NCBI GenBank assembly: GCA_033239525.1
Contig: BSYO01000004.1
Coordinates: 5,991,701 to 6,055,700 of the forward strand
Direction of reading: 5' to 3'
Source: Nepenthes gracilis
Lineage: Eukaryota; Streptophyta; Magnoliopsida; Caryophyllales; Nepenthaceae
Length of the DNA: 64,000 nucleotides
The position numbers and the translations under genes are program-made. The notes beneath the pieces are model-generated. The model was not told the DNA's origin, made no database searches, and saw only the letters and a program-made list of their open reading frames with translations. Below, piece after piece: positions 50,601-63,600 of this stretch (within the stretch, counting starts at the first letter, position 1; the number at the start of each line of letters is the position of its first letter).

Positions 50601-52130
50601 ATTTGTGTATCAACATCTGGTTTGGATTTAAAGTTAATTTAATGTTTATCTATGAGTTAAAATTAAAGTTTAATATGATATTAATAAAATTTGATTGGGG
50701 ACATAAGAGTTTGATTTTGTTAATATCTACATTTTTAGGATGGGGTCGCTTGATGCCATGGCAAAGTGTTTAAACAATAGAATAAAAAATTAGGTGAGAA
50801 AATTGTGACAATTTTAATTCAAGAAAATGGTTTGATTTTCATTTGTAATGAATCTCTTTTCCTTAGACAATAAGATTACAAACTTTTAACGGCTAATTCT
50901 CTATATTTTTTAGATAAAGAAAAAGAGCTATATTTATAAAATATGTTAAAACAGATCAAAAATCTCACATTTAATAGACAGATAATTATAACATAACAAA
51001 TATAATCCGTATAAATGCTCGTTAGGTTTTTATATTTTAAATCAATTGTACTCATATGTAATATATATGTCTGTTAGGCCCAAACATTTGAAAAAAAATA
51101 TATTTATATATCGTACAGATAAATACTAATAATAGACGTTCCAAATTGAATACAATCATGCAATAGATAAATGTGAATGAATCACGAGCATTTCAGATAG
51201 AATGCAATCATACACGTAATAGGAGTGCAACGGGAATGAGGCTAGATGATGCTGGCTTTTATATGAAAACTGTGGGTGGTAGTCTTTGTTGATCCTCGAG
51301 ATTCATTAAAACCTCCGATTTTTCTAGTTATAAAATATGTCACTTCTAAATTGACAGTCAATTAAGTGGTATAATTATTAATTATTTGATCATTCTTACC
51401 TCATAAATTATTATATTTTTTATTTGTTTTTGATTGCACAATTTCAGGTAAACGTTTAAGATATTGAAAAGAATCTTACATAATGTTGAAAAGTTTCAAA
51501 AAAATTATATTTTTATATTATTTTTGACTAAATAGTATTTTATAAATATTTTTTTGTTATTAGAGTAGTTGACCAAATTGAAAATTGATATTAAAGTACA
51601 CATTAATTATTAAATATTTTTTTTATTTAAAATATTATTTTATATTTCTTTATTATTTATTTTTACAATGTTGGTTAAATTATTTTAGAACACATTTGAA
51701 ATAATGTTGTTACAATATTAATACTATTACTTATTTATTTTATTATTTATATCATATACTAAATTTAATAAATAATTTTTTAAATAAGTGAGCTTAATGC
51801 TGCAAAATTATTAAACCGTTCAAATTAAATCAATATTTATATTGCCAATTTGAACAATTTATCTCAAATAATAATTTAACTTAATTTAATAAAAATCTAA
51901 ATATAATGTACTTACATATTAATTTTAAATTCATACTAAATCAAACTATATTCAAATGATTTATTTTATATGATAGTCTTCTATTTTTTTAATAATTACC
52001 GTGAATTATCGTGATATTTACTAAAACATAATTAATATATCAATATATTCTTTCTAAAATATACAAACCCAAATATTTTACGTCCTAAATCCAAAAAAAA
52101 TTACATAAAATTAGTAAATAATTAATAGGT
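47671..52130. other. AT-rich intergenic DNA
   Basis: No supported gene. Short open frames (for example 49549-49773 and 50516-50773) show no domains. A perfect hairpin at 49497-49525 is listed separately. Confidence 0.5.
49497..49525. repeat. Perfect short inverted repeat (11-bp arms, 7-nt loop)
   Basis: GGACGGTTGAC and GTCAACCGTCC flank a 7-base loop, with an AT-rich TATATAAG just upstream. Nothing nearby indicates a gene. It could be the core of a foldback element. Confidence 0.6.
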
Positions 52131-52548
52131 CTGATACCTATAGATCGACCCAAAATTAGGCTTGTAGAGGAAGAGCACCCCGAGAATCACAACCTAGAAA
52201 AGGCTCCTCACGACCCAAGGCTCAAAGAGTGTCACGGAAAGTTTAGATGGTGCCATCCAGGTCTGTCCAGCGAGATTCGTACCCACCGAGATGCCCATCA
52301 AACACAGTTCAGAAACACACGTCTTAATAGTTTCAGTTTGGTAGATTAGTCTATGTGACCATTGTAAATGCATGGTCTCTCGTAGCCATGGGATAGAGTT
52401 AGGGGGGCTCATGCCAACCTGTCGTGCCTAGGCCGTCAAGAATGGCACACTCTGCCATAAAAACACGAAATCGACATGTCCCTTACAACTTTGGCACAAA
52501 GCATCTTTTTCAGGCGAGCCATCATGATTGAGTTAAGCTTTTTAATAG

Positions 52549-52614
<66 letters not shown>

Positions 52615-52990
52615 GCATTTAAGAGACAGGTCCCTTACAACTTGGCTATTGGGGGGTGCTCAGTTTTTGTAAGTAACACGCCTTGTAGTGTGCCCAAGTG
52701 AGACATTGGCTCTCATGACAGTACCTCACGCCTCTCTCTTGGAGCTACGGTAAGTGATTGAGCGAATAAAAGCTATTTTTTGAGAGGTGAGAAAGCTTGA
52801 GTTGGGAGTAAATAGAATGCATTTTTTGCTTTTTGACAAAAGTGAGTTCGTTTCTTTGTTAATAAGACTTTGCAAGGTATTTATATGTTAGAGACTACAA
52901 GTAGCAATTAAAATAGAGTTATTGGCTAATTGATTGCACTTCTTGAGCCAAGAAAGTAGTCGTGCATTCTCCAAATCCAGCAACAACGTC
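52131..52990. mobile_element. LTR-like retroelement scraps
   Basis: 52140-52540 is a GC-richer block without coding signal. After the (TC)n run, 52620-52960 includes the words 'aagtgattgagcgaataaaa', 'ggtatttatatgttagagac' and 'ctaattgattgcact', which match 21820-22060 in order. The boundaries and class are uncertain. Confidence 0.4.
52551..52614. repeat. (TC)n followed by (TA)n microsatellite
   Basis: A TC run at 52551-52599 passes directly into a TA run ending at about 52614. Confidence 0.95.
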
Positions 52991-53884
52991 TAATAAATAC
53001 TCATTTTGTCAACCTTCATTTCAAATTTACAAGGTCTTTTTTTTATATTTACATGTATCTTATACATATGACCTTTTAAAGAATGGCTCTTTATGCCTAT
53101 GGTTAAAAGTTTATGCATCATTTATTATTTCGCCTATTCTTCCCCTTCTACTCTCATGACTGTGCCTTTAATCGAAGTTGTGGGCATAAGGTTGAATTGG
53201 CTGTTGCTATCATATTCTAAGTACATTTTTATTTGATAAGCTCTTTGAGCAGGTAATTTTTTCGAATCCAGATCCAAAGTGTATATCTATCATTAGGTAA
53301 AATTTTCTTAAAATTTATAAAATGACATTTTAGATATTCAGTAGATATGATCATAGTTAGATCTAGGGTGGCCAAAGTTATACTATTACGATAGAATAAT
53401 AATAATAATAATAATCATCATCATTATTATCATCATCATTATTGTATCAATAAAATCAAATAAAATCCTTATATATTATTTTCAATATAGTATTGGCTAA
53501 AGTTTTTTTTGTCATTGCAGCATTGAGCGTGACATGATTGAGGTTTATGCCAAATCAAATAAATAAATAAATAAAGGATTATCATATTTATATAATTGAA
53601 AATTATTATTTATATATTTATTTACATTAAAAATCTTAATTTTTATATGAATAGAGAATTAGAATAGAGTAAAAATTAAAATATGACAGGTGCCATTTAT
53701 ACTTTTAAAATTTTTAATATAAATAAATATATAAATAATATCAAATATATTTATTTGTTTAATAAAAAAATATCATTTATACATTTATTTATATTAAAAT
53801 TATCAATTTTAGTATGTAAAGAGAGTAAAAATTAAATAGATTAAACTCATACCAATTTTTAATAATTTTAATATAAATAAATAA
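52991..53884. other. AT-rich DNA
   Basis: No gene is seen. A mixed (AAT)/(ATC) simple repeat lies at about 53395-53445. Around 53600-53880 a motif of the form 'atatttatttayattaaaa' recurs in both orientations, possibly a decayed MITE. Confidence 0.4.
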
Positions 53885-54949
53885 TGAGTCCAGTACCATG
53901 AGTGGGCTTAGAATCCAAATTCTAGCAGATTGATAGCCTGTCAAAAGTTTCTCCAAAGCCCAACATAAGGTTCGCACAACTTAGCCTGAAAAGGCCCATG
54001 CAAGCAGCCCAAAATCTCTAGCTGGGGAGGTAAGCCCATCCAGCCATCTAGTAAACCAAGCTGTCAAGCCCACGTGCCCTTATCGACACATGGGCTATAG
54101 CGGCTGCCCAACCCCTTAGCCTGTTAGCACTAGCTCAATAGATCTCTTCTCAGTGATTGCGCGCCACTTAGGATGGCAAGCGCGGCTTAATGAATTTTTT
54201 TTGAAAGGTAATAGTCATAATTGTGGTTAGAGAATCACCTAGAGAATGAAAGGATAATTGCTGACATCCCTAATTGCCTTCTCAAGCACCCACAAGCCTT
54301 AGCGCCCAAGCAGTTTTCACCCTATATATTTCCTTCCTCTCACAAAAGGAAGTGAGAGCTCTGAGCATACAAGGAAGAAACCTTAAAAAAGCAACATGGA
54401 TGAGAAGCCAAGGGAATAACGACTCTTGCCCCTGATTACATAAAAAGGCCAAGAGCTCTCCATCACTCTCGAGGTCATTGATTCTCAATGTGATTCTTCT
54501 TCCTCCCTCTCTCAAATAGCTCCTTGTTGAGCGCCCCTATCGGAACCACGTCTTCCACCAACCCTCGGTGGCCATTGCTATTGACGGCCTCATCAATGGC
54601 CTACACAGACAGAAAATAGAAGAGAGAAGAGAAAAGCTACATGAGGAACAAACTAACAAGAAGACTCAGAAGGCACCCCAGCTCCCACTCTCTTAAGCTG
54701 GTGTCTGTGAAGGCCCTGCGCTCGCTCTGAATCCTCACACCGTAAGACCGGTGGAGTCGACTCGAAAAGTAGGGCCCAAAGGGCCACTTCGCCTAGGGGA
54801 GACTTAACAGAGTTTTTGCCTTCATTGTTATCGCACAGGAGTCGTTCTCACCTCTAGTTAGCCACCCCTCATAGGTACACTATACTCTTACTCGCAAGAA
54901 TCACTCTCCGAGAGAGCCCTCTATCTCTCGAAATCGCCCAGTGGACTAG

Positions 54950-57770
54950 CACATTCAACAGGAGCTCGGTCCTCCATACCTCTAAACCGCCTCTCAATCG
55001 AGCGTACTTCTAAACCACCCATTTAGCCGCTACGGTGCACCTTGTAAGCCAACCCTAGACGGGCATACCCTGTAAAGCGCTCTTCGGTCGAACACACTTC
55101 TAATCCACCCCTTAGCCAAGGGCACCTTGTAAACTGCCTTTCGGTCAAGTGGACCTCATAATGTGATGGACCGCGTTCCTAATTGGAATTTGGTAGAGTT
55201 TCGACTAAAAAATGACCGTCAAATTAATATTGACCTGTACTAAATCCCTGGACAGCATGAATAAACATCCACAATATACCAATGTAGGATCCAAAAAGCC
55301 ACAATAACAAGTGACACCGATGTCATAAATCCGATTACAACATCGGCTTAGATAAAATACCACTAAGTACTCAAATTAACTATACAAATCTACAAAAGTA
55401 TATATATCCATCAAAATAACAAAAACTATACTACGGGCATATCATCATCATCATATACATACATCCAAATATAAATCCATCAGTATACAAGATAGACCAT
55501 TAGAAAGGTACAAAATTATGAAATTAAGTCCATAGGGTCATCTTTCACGTCTTCAAGTCTAGCCAACTCAAATCATCTACTCTATATCATTGGGTGCAAA
55601 TTCATACTCATTTGAAGAAAGAAAATAGTAAGGGTGAGCCAAATACTCAATAAGACACATATATAATAACAAACATGCAAATTTTATATTTAAAATCATA
55701 ATAATACGTATAGAAAGGAATAGAGACATATGACAGATCATAAAACATGATTTAAAAATCATACTTTCATAATGCGTTCCAATTTCTTTAATTCATTTTT
55801 TTTCTTTTCTTAATTATCAAATCACACCGAAAAACTGATTTCGTTCGGGACCAGGATTAATAGGCTTTACTGACTAAAGGAGAAGTCGGTCATAACTTAG
55901 ATTGTGTTTGTTCCTATACAATCAAAAGCTATCTTCTCCTATTCAAAATCCAGAAGCGGGCCATTTATACATAATCCCTATAGACAAGGCCATAGCCGCA
56001 CACGACGCTAAAGTAGATAACAACCTTTCACTATAATATGTTAAGGTATACCAAAATATACTATGTAATGAACATTCATTGATTCAAATTCTTAGTTCCT
56101 TATTTTCCTAGAAAATTTTGCTCTTAATCCGATAATTTCTTCATTCCTACTCTGCCGAAAAATAGCTCATAAGTTTATTACTTAATTATATAATATCCTT
56201 CATTGATCATTCATCCATAAAGCTTATTCAAATACATATTTTCATATTCTCATAAGTTTAAATCCTCAGGTGATCTTAATTATATGTATAATTTTTTTTG
56301 GAGTTTAAAAGAATTTGAAAAGTTTTTTCATATTAAGCCAAATAAAATTTTAAAACTTTCGAACGATAATTCTTTCATAAATGATTCATGATATGATTTT
56401 CAGAATATACAAAATTAACATATCCATAATATATGCATAAATTATCATAAAACTTGAAACATGAAAAAATTCTTACTACCTTGAGCCAAACATAACTTTA
56501 GAGTTTTCGGACAATAAATACATTCACAAATGCATATAACATAATTTTCGAAGCATATACAAGATAACATAATTAACGTGCATATGGTTAAACATAACTA
56601 TTTACGACCAATAATATTTTTAGAATATATAAAATTAATAAATATAAAATATATGTGCATACTGACCAAATATACGGAGTACTCACGTCTATAAAGTTAG
56701 GGTTACAAATTTTTAAAGTCAAATCATGTATAAATTATAAATAATTCAGGTAAAACTAAATGGGGCGCAAGTTAGGATTTTCGACGAGCATAATCCTGTA
56801 TAAAACTATCAAATTTGACACCTAATTGATAAATGAACATGTTCGATGTATGGGTAATCATATTTTATAGTCAATTTATACAAAAGTCCCAAAATAAATG
56901 GTAAAATCGTTCGAGGCACGAGGTTAGGGTTCCACGTTTAAAAATCAATCAAAATTAAGAAATCGGATATAAAATCAACATATATACATACTCAAGTCAT
57001 GGGCAATACAAAATATAAACTTAATCGGATATCGAAACGAGGATACCTGAAAAAAACAGAATAAAAGTGCAAAGAAATGAAAGAGGAGGGTATGGGTGCA
57101 GTTGTCTCAGTCCATTCTATCACTTTTCTAATTGGCTCTAGTTCGAAATTGAACTCAAAAATTTCAGATTATTCTTCCTCTCTCTTCTCGCGCTCTCTCT
57201 CTATCTGCGTGGAAGCCACAAAATATGCCTAAACGAACCCTTACAACCTTTTTTATTTCGTAGGCCGGCGCTCGAGTGCACAGTGAGCACGCCTTGCACT
57301 GGAAACACCGCTTGCCGAGCATGCAAGTCAGCGCTCGGGCGCGTAGTGAGCACTCTCTGCACTGGAAACAGCACCTGCTGCGGGCGCTTGAGTGCCCAAT
57401 AGGCGTTGGCCCACGAGTTCTGGCGCCTATGGCGGCCATCGAAGTGCCTGGCGGGCCTTCCCCAGCCAACATTTTTTACAATCTCGAAACTTAATTTTTT
57501 CATATGAATTAAACCCAATCTTGATTATATTATCTTAATTACCTGTAATTAGGATGTTGAAATACCGGTATATTACACATAAACCGCCCCTCGGTTAAAT
57601 GCACCTGTAAGTCATCCTTGAATTGGGCACACCTCGTAAGCCACCCTCAATCGAACACACCTTTAAACTGCCCCCTAGCAGGGTGTACCTCTAAATCTTC
57701 CCTTAGGCGGGCACACCTTTAAACCGCTTCTTGATTGGGCACACCACTAAGCCACCCTTTAATCAGGAGT
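54950..57770 (+). repeat. Tandem array of copy C with a derived 29-bp unit, interrupted by the solo LTR
   Basis: The array starts with 50-bp-type units ('ctatctctcgaaatcgccc', 'ggtcctccatacctctaaac') and changes to units of about 29 bases of the type 'aaccgcctctcaatcgagc' plus 'gcacacttctaa'. The short unit looks like the long unit with its middle removed. It resumes after the inserted LTR, from 57583 to about 57770. Confidence 0.75.
55157..57582 (+). mobile_element. Solo LTR (55162-57577) with perfect 5-bp target duplication, nested in copy C
   Basis: CATAA at 55157-55161 is followed by TGTGATGGACC. The element ends GGTATATTACA at 57577, and CATAA is repeated at 57578-57582. At 2416 bp with no polyprotein, it is a solo LTR. 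Its 3' part (57265-57577) resembles the remnant ending at 2705. ORFs inside it, including those in the GC-rich 57160-57500 segment, are not considered genes. Confidence 0.85.
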
Positions 57771-58192
57771 ACCAAAACGCTCAATCCTTCACTACATGTA
57801 TCAACATATTTCTCTCATATCATCATATGTCCTATTATTTTGGAAAAGATTTTCGATTTAAAAGTTGGAAGATATACCAGGAAGCAAATCTCATTAATCC
57901 TATGACTTCTTATTTTTTAATTGTGTTACACAGGGTTGAGGTAAAAAGTATGGGACTCAGACCAGTTTCAGTTTGATCCGTCCGAGAAAGATCAGGTAAT
58001 TTACTAATTCGTTGGACAACCCGAAAATAGAGACGCATCAATAAATATATAAATAATATTTTTAATATATAAATAGTATGTAAATATATAAATAATTTCA
58101 AGATTTGGCCTTTTATTTTTATATTTTAATAATAAATTTATGCAGTTGATAATTAAGAAATGATAATAACTATTGTTAAAGCCTTTCATTTA

Positions 58193-58410
58193 TGATACGT
58201 TCGGTTAATAGAATAGAATAAGGTGAAAAGTTGATAGTTATTTCTATGGAATAAAATATGATGAGAATAGAGTTTGAATTATTTTTTCATATTTAATTAT
58301 TGGAATAGAATAAGGTAAAAATTAATATTTTATTATTTAACTTGTAGAATAGTATGAGAAATATGGTAAAAATAATGATAATAATAATAGTGATAATAGT
58401 AGTAGTAGTA

Positions 58411-58497
<87 letters not shown>

Positions 58498-58630
58498 GAG
58501 AGAAAATAACTATTTTCACATATCTAAGAATAGCTATTTTCACCATCCATATGGGGATAATTATTTTCACATAATAGTTATTTTTATGAAAATATTAATT
58601 GTCGATTAAATTATAACCAAATGAAAGAAT
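58193..58630. mobile_element. MITE-like element containing an (AAT)n run
   Basis: The left end 'acgttcggttaatagaatag' and the right end (reverse complement 'catttggttataattt') are weak inverted repeats and resemble the 'gtttagttggtgggaatag' ends of the element in the RsmE intron. The body has repeated 'ggaatagaataaggt' words. No target duplication was established. Confidence 0.35.
58412..58495. repeat. (AAT)n microsatellite, about 28 units
   Basis: An uninterrupted AAT run preceded by four AGT units. It gives an artefactual poly-Leu open frame on the minus strand. Confidence 0.95.
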
Positions 58631-60114
58631 ATTTATTTCTCTCAAAATAAAAAAGAAATAAAATTTTTATATTTGTTGCGTCTCGAGTCTGCAGTTGCTG
58701 TACGGATTAGAGAGCTTCCGAGTCCGTGTCACTTTGAAGCGTTCGGAGGAGGGTCCGGTCTCCGTATCTCTTAACCTGGACCTACACAACACAATCAACA
58801 AATAATAGGTCAGAGGCCGACGGGGGGCTGTCCCCTGCCGACACTCCGACGCTCAAGTCAGAAACCCTTCGCATTAAACGGAGGAATGCATGCGTACGAT
58901 GCAAGAATGATGGGAGTGTGAGAGGGATGTGATTGGAGGCGTCAGCTCCATGGATGCACCCGGTAGAGGGCGGCTTATTCGTGCGCCCGCAGATGGGGGT
59001 GCGCCCGCAGAGGGCGACTTGGAGATGTTCGTGGTCCTTGGTGATATTCGAAGATCTCCCGGAATGCGCCAGAATTAGTGTGGGGCCTGTTCAGCCCGAG
59101 CAAGCTGAATAGGACTGTCGTGAAGTTAATAGCCGCAAGATATTGTTTTGGGAGAGCTTCGTACTCGTGCGGACGAACACCAGGGCGAGTGTTTTGTGCT
59201 CTACCGGCTGAGAACCTTCTCCTTCGTGCTGATGGGCGTCCATTGAGCGTGCCTTCATGCCTCGATCTGCTGAGAGGCCTTGCGCTCCTCTTCGGAGGAA
59301 CTACGTTCCCCGTTCTGGTCGAGCACCATCGACGGGAGCCCCATTGGGTTCCATTGTTGGAACAGATGAGCGTTAGGGAACTCTGGGCTCCTGTAGCGAA
59401 GGGCTTAGTGCTCTCGTTTGACTAGATCTGGAGGACGGCGACCAGGCACCGTGGCAGGAGTAAGGATTTGCTCTCTATTCTGCTGAGAGCCTTGGGTTTC
59501 CAGTTTAGAGAGAGCTTTCGGGCTCTTCCTTCGTTGAGGAGCTTAGGGTTTTGCCTCTGGGAGACCATTGTCGTGGGAATAGGCCACTATCTGAGGGGGG
59601 CCTCACACTCTGTTTTTGGGTGAGAGTACGAGGAGGAAGGGTGGCCATAGTTGGGAGCTTCGTGCCGCCCGATTAGGGGAAAGAGTGGTTGTGCACCACT
59701 GTTGGTGAGCTCTATGCTCGATCTGGTGTAGATCTGTGAGGGAATTGCTAGACGCTGTTGCTGGAAAAACGTCGTGTCCTGTTTCGATGGTGATGGGAGC
59801 AGATGGAGAGATGGCTGCCGTCAATAGAAGAATTCGGCGCTCTACTTGGACGAAAACAAGAGCAGAGAGAATAGGGTGCCACTGACAGAGGGCTTCGCGC
59901 CCTGCTCGGCTGATGAGCAGTGGGAAGGAACAGATTTTCCATGAGACCGAGCTTCGTGCTCAGTTTGGTGAGGGGTGATAGGCACTGTTGCTCGCTGGCG
60001 ACCCTCTTGACAGAGAAGCAGGGCCTTTCCTTAGTGTTTGATGAGCAAAGGGGAACTGCCCTCTCTCGGGCCTTCTCCCTTCTGTTGGGATTCAATCTCT
60101 GTTTTCACGAAGAC

Positions 60115-60136
60115 GGAGAGAGAGAGAGAGAGAGAG
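60115..60136. repeat. (GA)n microsatellite
   Basis: A short GAGAGA run near the right end of the GC-rich block. Confidence 0.85.
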
Positions 60137-60252
60137 GGTTCTAGACTCTGCTTTTTCCTTCCTTTTTCCTGTGCAGGGATTGGTCATTTTATTGGGAAAG
60201 GGATGAATGTTTTCCCTCTAAAACGAGCCCAAAAATTTCCGTCAAGAATAAT

Positions 60253-60282
60253 CTTCCCGCCAAAACGAAAATATTTCCCGCC
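60253..60282 (+). promoter_or_regulatory. Two E2F-like sites
   Basis: CTTCCCGCC (60253-60261) and TTTCCCGCC (60274-60282). The second matches the E2F consensus TTTCCCGCC exactly and the first differs by one base. They precede the uncertain locus at about 60655 but lie at the edge of a retroelement-like block. Confidence 0.4.
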
Positions 60283-60508
60283 TTAGTAAGACTTCTTCGG
60301 TATGCCTTTGGTTTCGAGTTGGCCTGCAATACCAGATCCAACAATATCCTTCGACCAAATGGGGGGTTATAGTTATAAGACAAACAATTTCTTAAACAAC
60401 TATACTATTTTGTATCAAATATTTTATAAATGGAAGACAATCCACGTTAAATCTCTAACTTCCCAAAGAAGGCACAATCATTAGTCCCCGCATAAAAATT
60501 CAAAATAT

Positions 60509-60517
60509 TTTCCCGCC
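60509..60517 (+). promoter_or_regulatory. E2F-like site
   Basis: TTTCCCGCC within TTTTCCCGCCAAAAA, a very good E2F consensus, about 150 bases before the first ATG of the uncertain locus. Confidence 0.5.
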
Positions 60518-60654
60518 AAAAACCATAATCCCGTTATATTCGCCGGTTATAACTACCACATCGACGCACCCTCTCTCAGGTCTCCATTAACGTTCCCTCC
60601 AAGGTCAGTAGAATAAACAACAAAACCAATAGAACCAAAGAGAGGAGGGTGAAG

Positions 60655-63600
60655 ATGGAATTCGCATCTCACATGCCGAAACATAGCCCTAACCCTAATC
60701 CCATGAGAAATCTCTACCACTTCCGAGGAATCGCAGTCAAAATTCTGTACCAGCCGTACAGAAAGCTGCTCGCAGTCATGCGCGGAGACGTTTCCACGTA
60801 GATTGAGCGCAAAAAGACGGCCACTCCGACGCGTTGCTCGGGTAACCGATCGGCTATTGAAAATCTCTATTTCCTCTGATCCGCTCTCAATTGGCTGGAG
60901 CATCGCGACTCCGGGAATTCGAAGGCCAATAATTTGCGTCGAACTAAACCAGATTCGAACCCGCTGTCTGATCTGTTGAATCATGGCGGTGGGTTTGTTC
61001 CTGAATTGCGGCCTTTCAATATGTGTAAGTTTATGCACTTCCATGAAACCCTAACTATATACTTTTTCTGTCTGCAACTAATTGAGGTGTTTTCTATGTT
61101 GAAATCAACGTTAAACGTGGGTGGCATTGCTGTGGAACTTTACATTTGTCCGATTGATTTCGGAGCTGCATTGCACATAAAGAGACGGTTAATTCAACGC
61201 GTTGCTCAAGTCGCTTGCTGGCACTGGAAAGTCTCTCTCTCTCTGTCTTTCTCTCCCCTGTTCCGCTCTCGCTTGTTGGGAGCATCACAGCTCCGAGAAT
61301 CCATCTTAACGCTTTTAATTTCCATCAATCTAACCAGATCTACAGATGTTGTCTGGTGATTCGAATCATGACGGTAGATTTATTCGTGAACCGCAACCAT
61401 CCAATATGTTTTGTTTAAGATTAGAACCCTATCATAAGACTTGAAGTATATACCTCTGTTTTGCTTTCATCGAATTGAAATATATATATTTTTCTGTGAT
61501 ATCATCATTAAATTTAGTTGTGATTGCCGTGGAGTTTCGCATTTTTCTATTTGGTGAGCGTCAGTGTTGGAAGTGATAATGTTGCCTGCGTCAGAATATG
61601 ATGAAATGATGATCATATTTGCAAAACGAAGTAGGTCACAGCCAGGAAGAATTATCAAAAGAAGAAGAAAAAAAAAACCTTGTAATTGAAGTTACAGGGT
61701 CTCTAGCCTATCTTTCTTGTAACTATGAATTCTTCAATTATAACGGTATTCATCTGCTGATCAATCTCATGTTTGGCTCTACTTAAAAAAAAAAAAATTT
61801 CTCACTCAATTGGAGAGTTGCATTGGATTTAAAAGAAGTGGATTCTTACTTTGTTAGTCAGATATTATTCCAGCATACATTTGGTCTCATAATGTGATAT
61901 AATGCTTTTCAGGAATTGTAACATCAGAGCCAGGTCAACGGACAACAAATGGTAAAAGCCAAAAGAAAAAGGTATGGCCTGTCAAATTTTATCCCTTGTA
62001 AGTTTGTGAATGGTGTAGGGAAACATATGCATGAGAGTTTGTTTGCTCTGACTGATACATATATCATTGATAAAAATATTGAAGAAACTTGAAGAAGCGG
62101 ATTGATTTAGGTGCTAAGTCTATTATCATATGAGTTATTATGATGAGAGCAACATTCTTTCATACTATATTCGCAAAGCTAATATATCTTAACTTGTTAT
62201 TAATAGGTCTCTAAATTTTACATTTATATTGTATTTCTCAAGGAAATAATACTTTTAATGGTAGTTTTATTCTCAAGTTAGTAAGATAGTAATTATCTTT
62301 TCTGCATGATATCACTTTGATAGCTACTGCTACAACTAGAATGCTAATGAAATCACCTGTTTAACTATAAAATTTTTTATGTCATGGTTACCGTTTCTGT
62401 ATGATATCTCTTTGATATTTACCAATTGTGCTGCATAATTAGAATGCCAATGGAGTCACATGATTAATTACACAGGGTATTTCATGTCTTGTCAAGTCAT
62501 TGTTTATGATCACTTTTTCATATTTTGAGAGGAAAAGTAGAAAAAGTTCTAAATTTGTTCAGAACTTTATCTCAACAAAGTAAACAATTTTTTTACTCTA
62601 GTTATCTCATGTCTCAAACATTTTAATTACAAATTATTTTGATTTTGTTTGCTGGAATTTAGCGTAATATTTGAGCCCTGCTTTCATTATTGGCCATGTT
62701 TCTCCTGAATTTATTCAAATATTTGTACATGGTGCAATTGTTTGTCTAATTTATTTTTTATCTGGTTGGCCCATGTCTGTTTTTCCATTTGAAGGCCTTG
62801 TGTTAGGAAGTCATTAAACTCATATTACTCCAAGTGTTTGTACGTGCTCGTAAGACCTCTACAATAGGCTTTTGCTTTGGATGAAACTCCTTGAATATTG
62901 GTCAACGAGTGGAGCCTAATATTTAAAGATGGTATATATATTTGTGCAAGGAAAGTTGCAATATTTTGATCTACAAGTTAGCTAATCTATCAAAGACCTG
63001 CAGAATATAAATTAACTTATTGAATTGTGGATTGAGAAGACATAGAACAGAGAAAAAAACGTTGGTTTACCATGGATATGGACTAATGATCCATGAACAT
63101 CATCAAAGTAAGCTAAATTTTGCACTGAATTCGAGGACAACTTTTTGTGATAGACCTAGGTACAAATAATACCCAATCCAAGGTCAATTGGTTTTGTGTA
63201 GGGAGGTGTGACATAATAATTAAGAAGAAGACGAAACAGTCAAACTCGAACATCATTTAGTATTATGGTATGCAAGTACTTTGTCATTTCAGAAATAGAC
63301 ATTATGATGCTGATAACTGATAGAATAATATAATTATTTGTGGTATTAATCTTATGAGGACACATAACTATCTGAAATCATTGGTGAATATCTGGAGACT
63401 GCTTACTGTGTACCATTGGCAGTATTAGTTTGTTTTTCTTCATTTTTTCTGCTCATTTCTTGATGCAATGATTAAACTTTTTTGTTTTAGAATTAGGTAC
63501 TCCCGGTCACTAAATTGTGCTATAGGAAATGCTTAATGCTGGACTATATGGTTACTTTTTTCTGATTATCACACATCTGTTGTATGTATGTGAAAATAAA

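Larger units (their letters stand above)
53885..58040 (+). mobile_element. Repeat family copy C, split by a nested solo LTR
   Basis: The left part (53885-55161) starts TGAGTCCAGTACC, then shares GGCTTAGAATCCAAA and 'agcccaacataaggt' with copy B. The right part (57583-58040) continues the tandem array, then matches copy B in 'aaaagttggaagata', 'tgtgtt' and 'gactcag..cag/act..tttgat', and ends GACGCATC(A) near 58040. Removing the inserted LTR and one CATAA joins the array smoothly. The flanks AATAA could be a 5-bp duplication but are too A/T-rich to prove it. No protein domains were found. Confidence 0.65.
58675..60300. mobile_element. GC-rich LTR-like block with degenerate internal repeats
   Basis: The composition jumps to GC-rich at 58675 and falls back near 60300. 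The stretch 'ccgacactccgacgctcaag' near 58840 is typical of plant LTRs. From about 59150 to 60080 phrases of the type 'gagcttcgtgctc' and 'ctgagaggccttgcgctc' recur at irregular intervals, as in a decayed array. Several open frames exist on both strands, with no recognisable domains. LTR ends could not be fixed. Confidence 0.4.

Noticed and set aside
58337..58570. Minus-strand ORF with a long poly-Leu run that looks like a membrane segment
   Set aside because: It is the (AAT)n microsatellite read backwards.
59078..60144. ORFs of 70-115 residues on both strands
   Set aside because: They lie in a GC-rich block with degenerate repeats. There are no domains or splice structure, and this is most likely LTR sequence.
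60553..61044. 163-residue minus-strand ORF, one of the longest in the window
   Set aside because: It overlaps the duplicated segment and the plus-strand candidate leader, has no recognisable domain, and the second duplicate copy does not keep it open.
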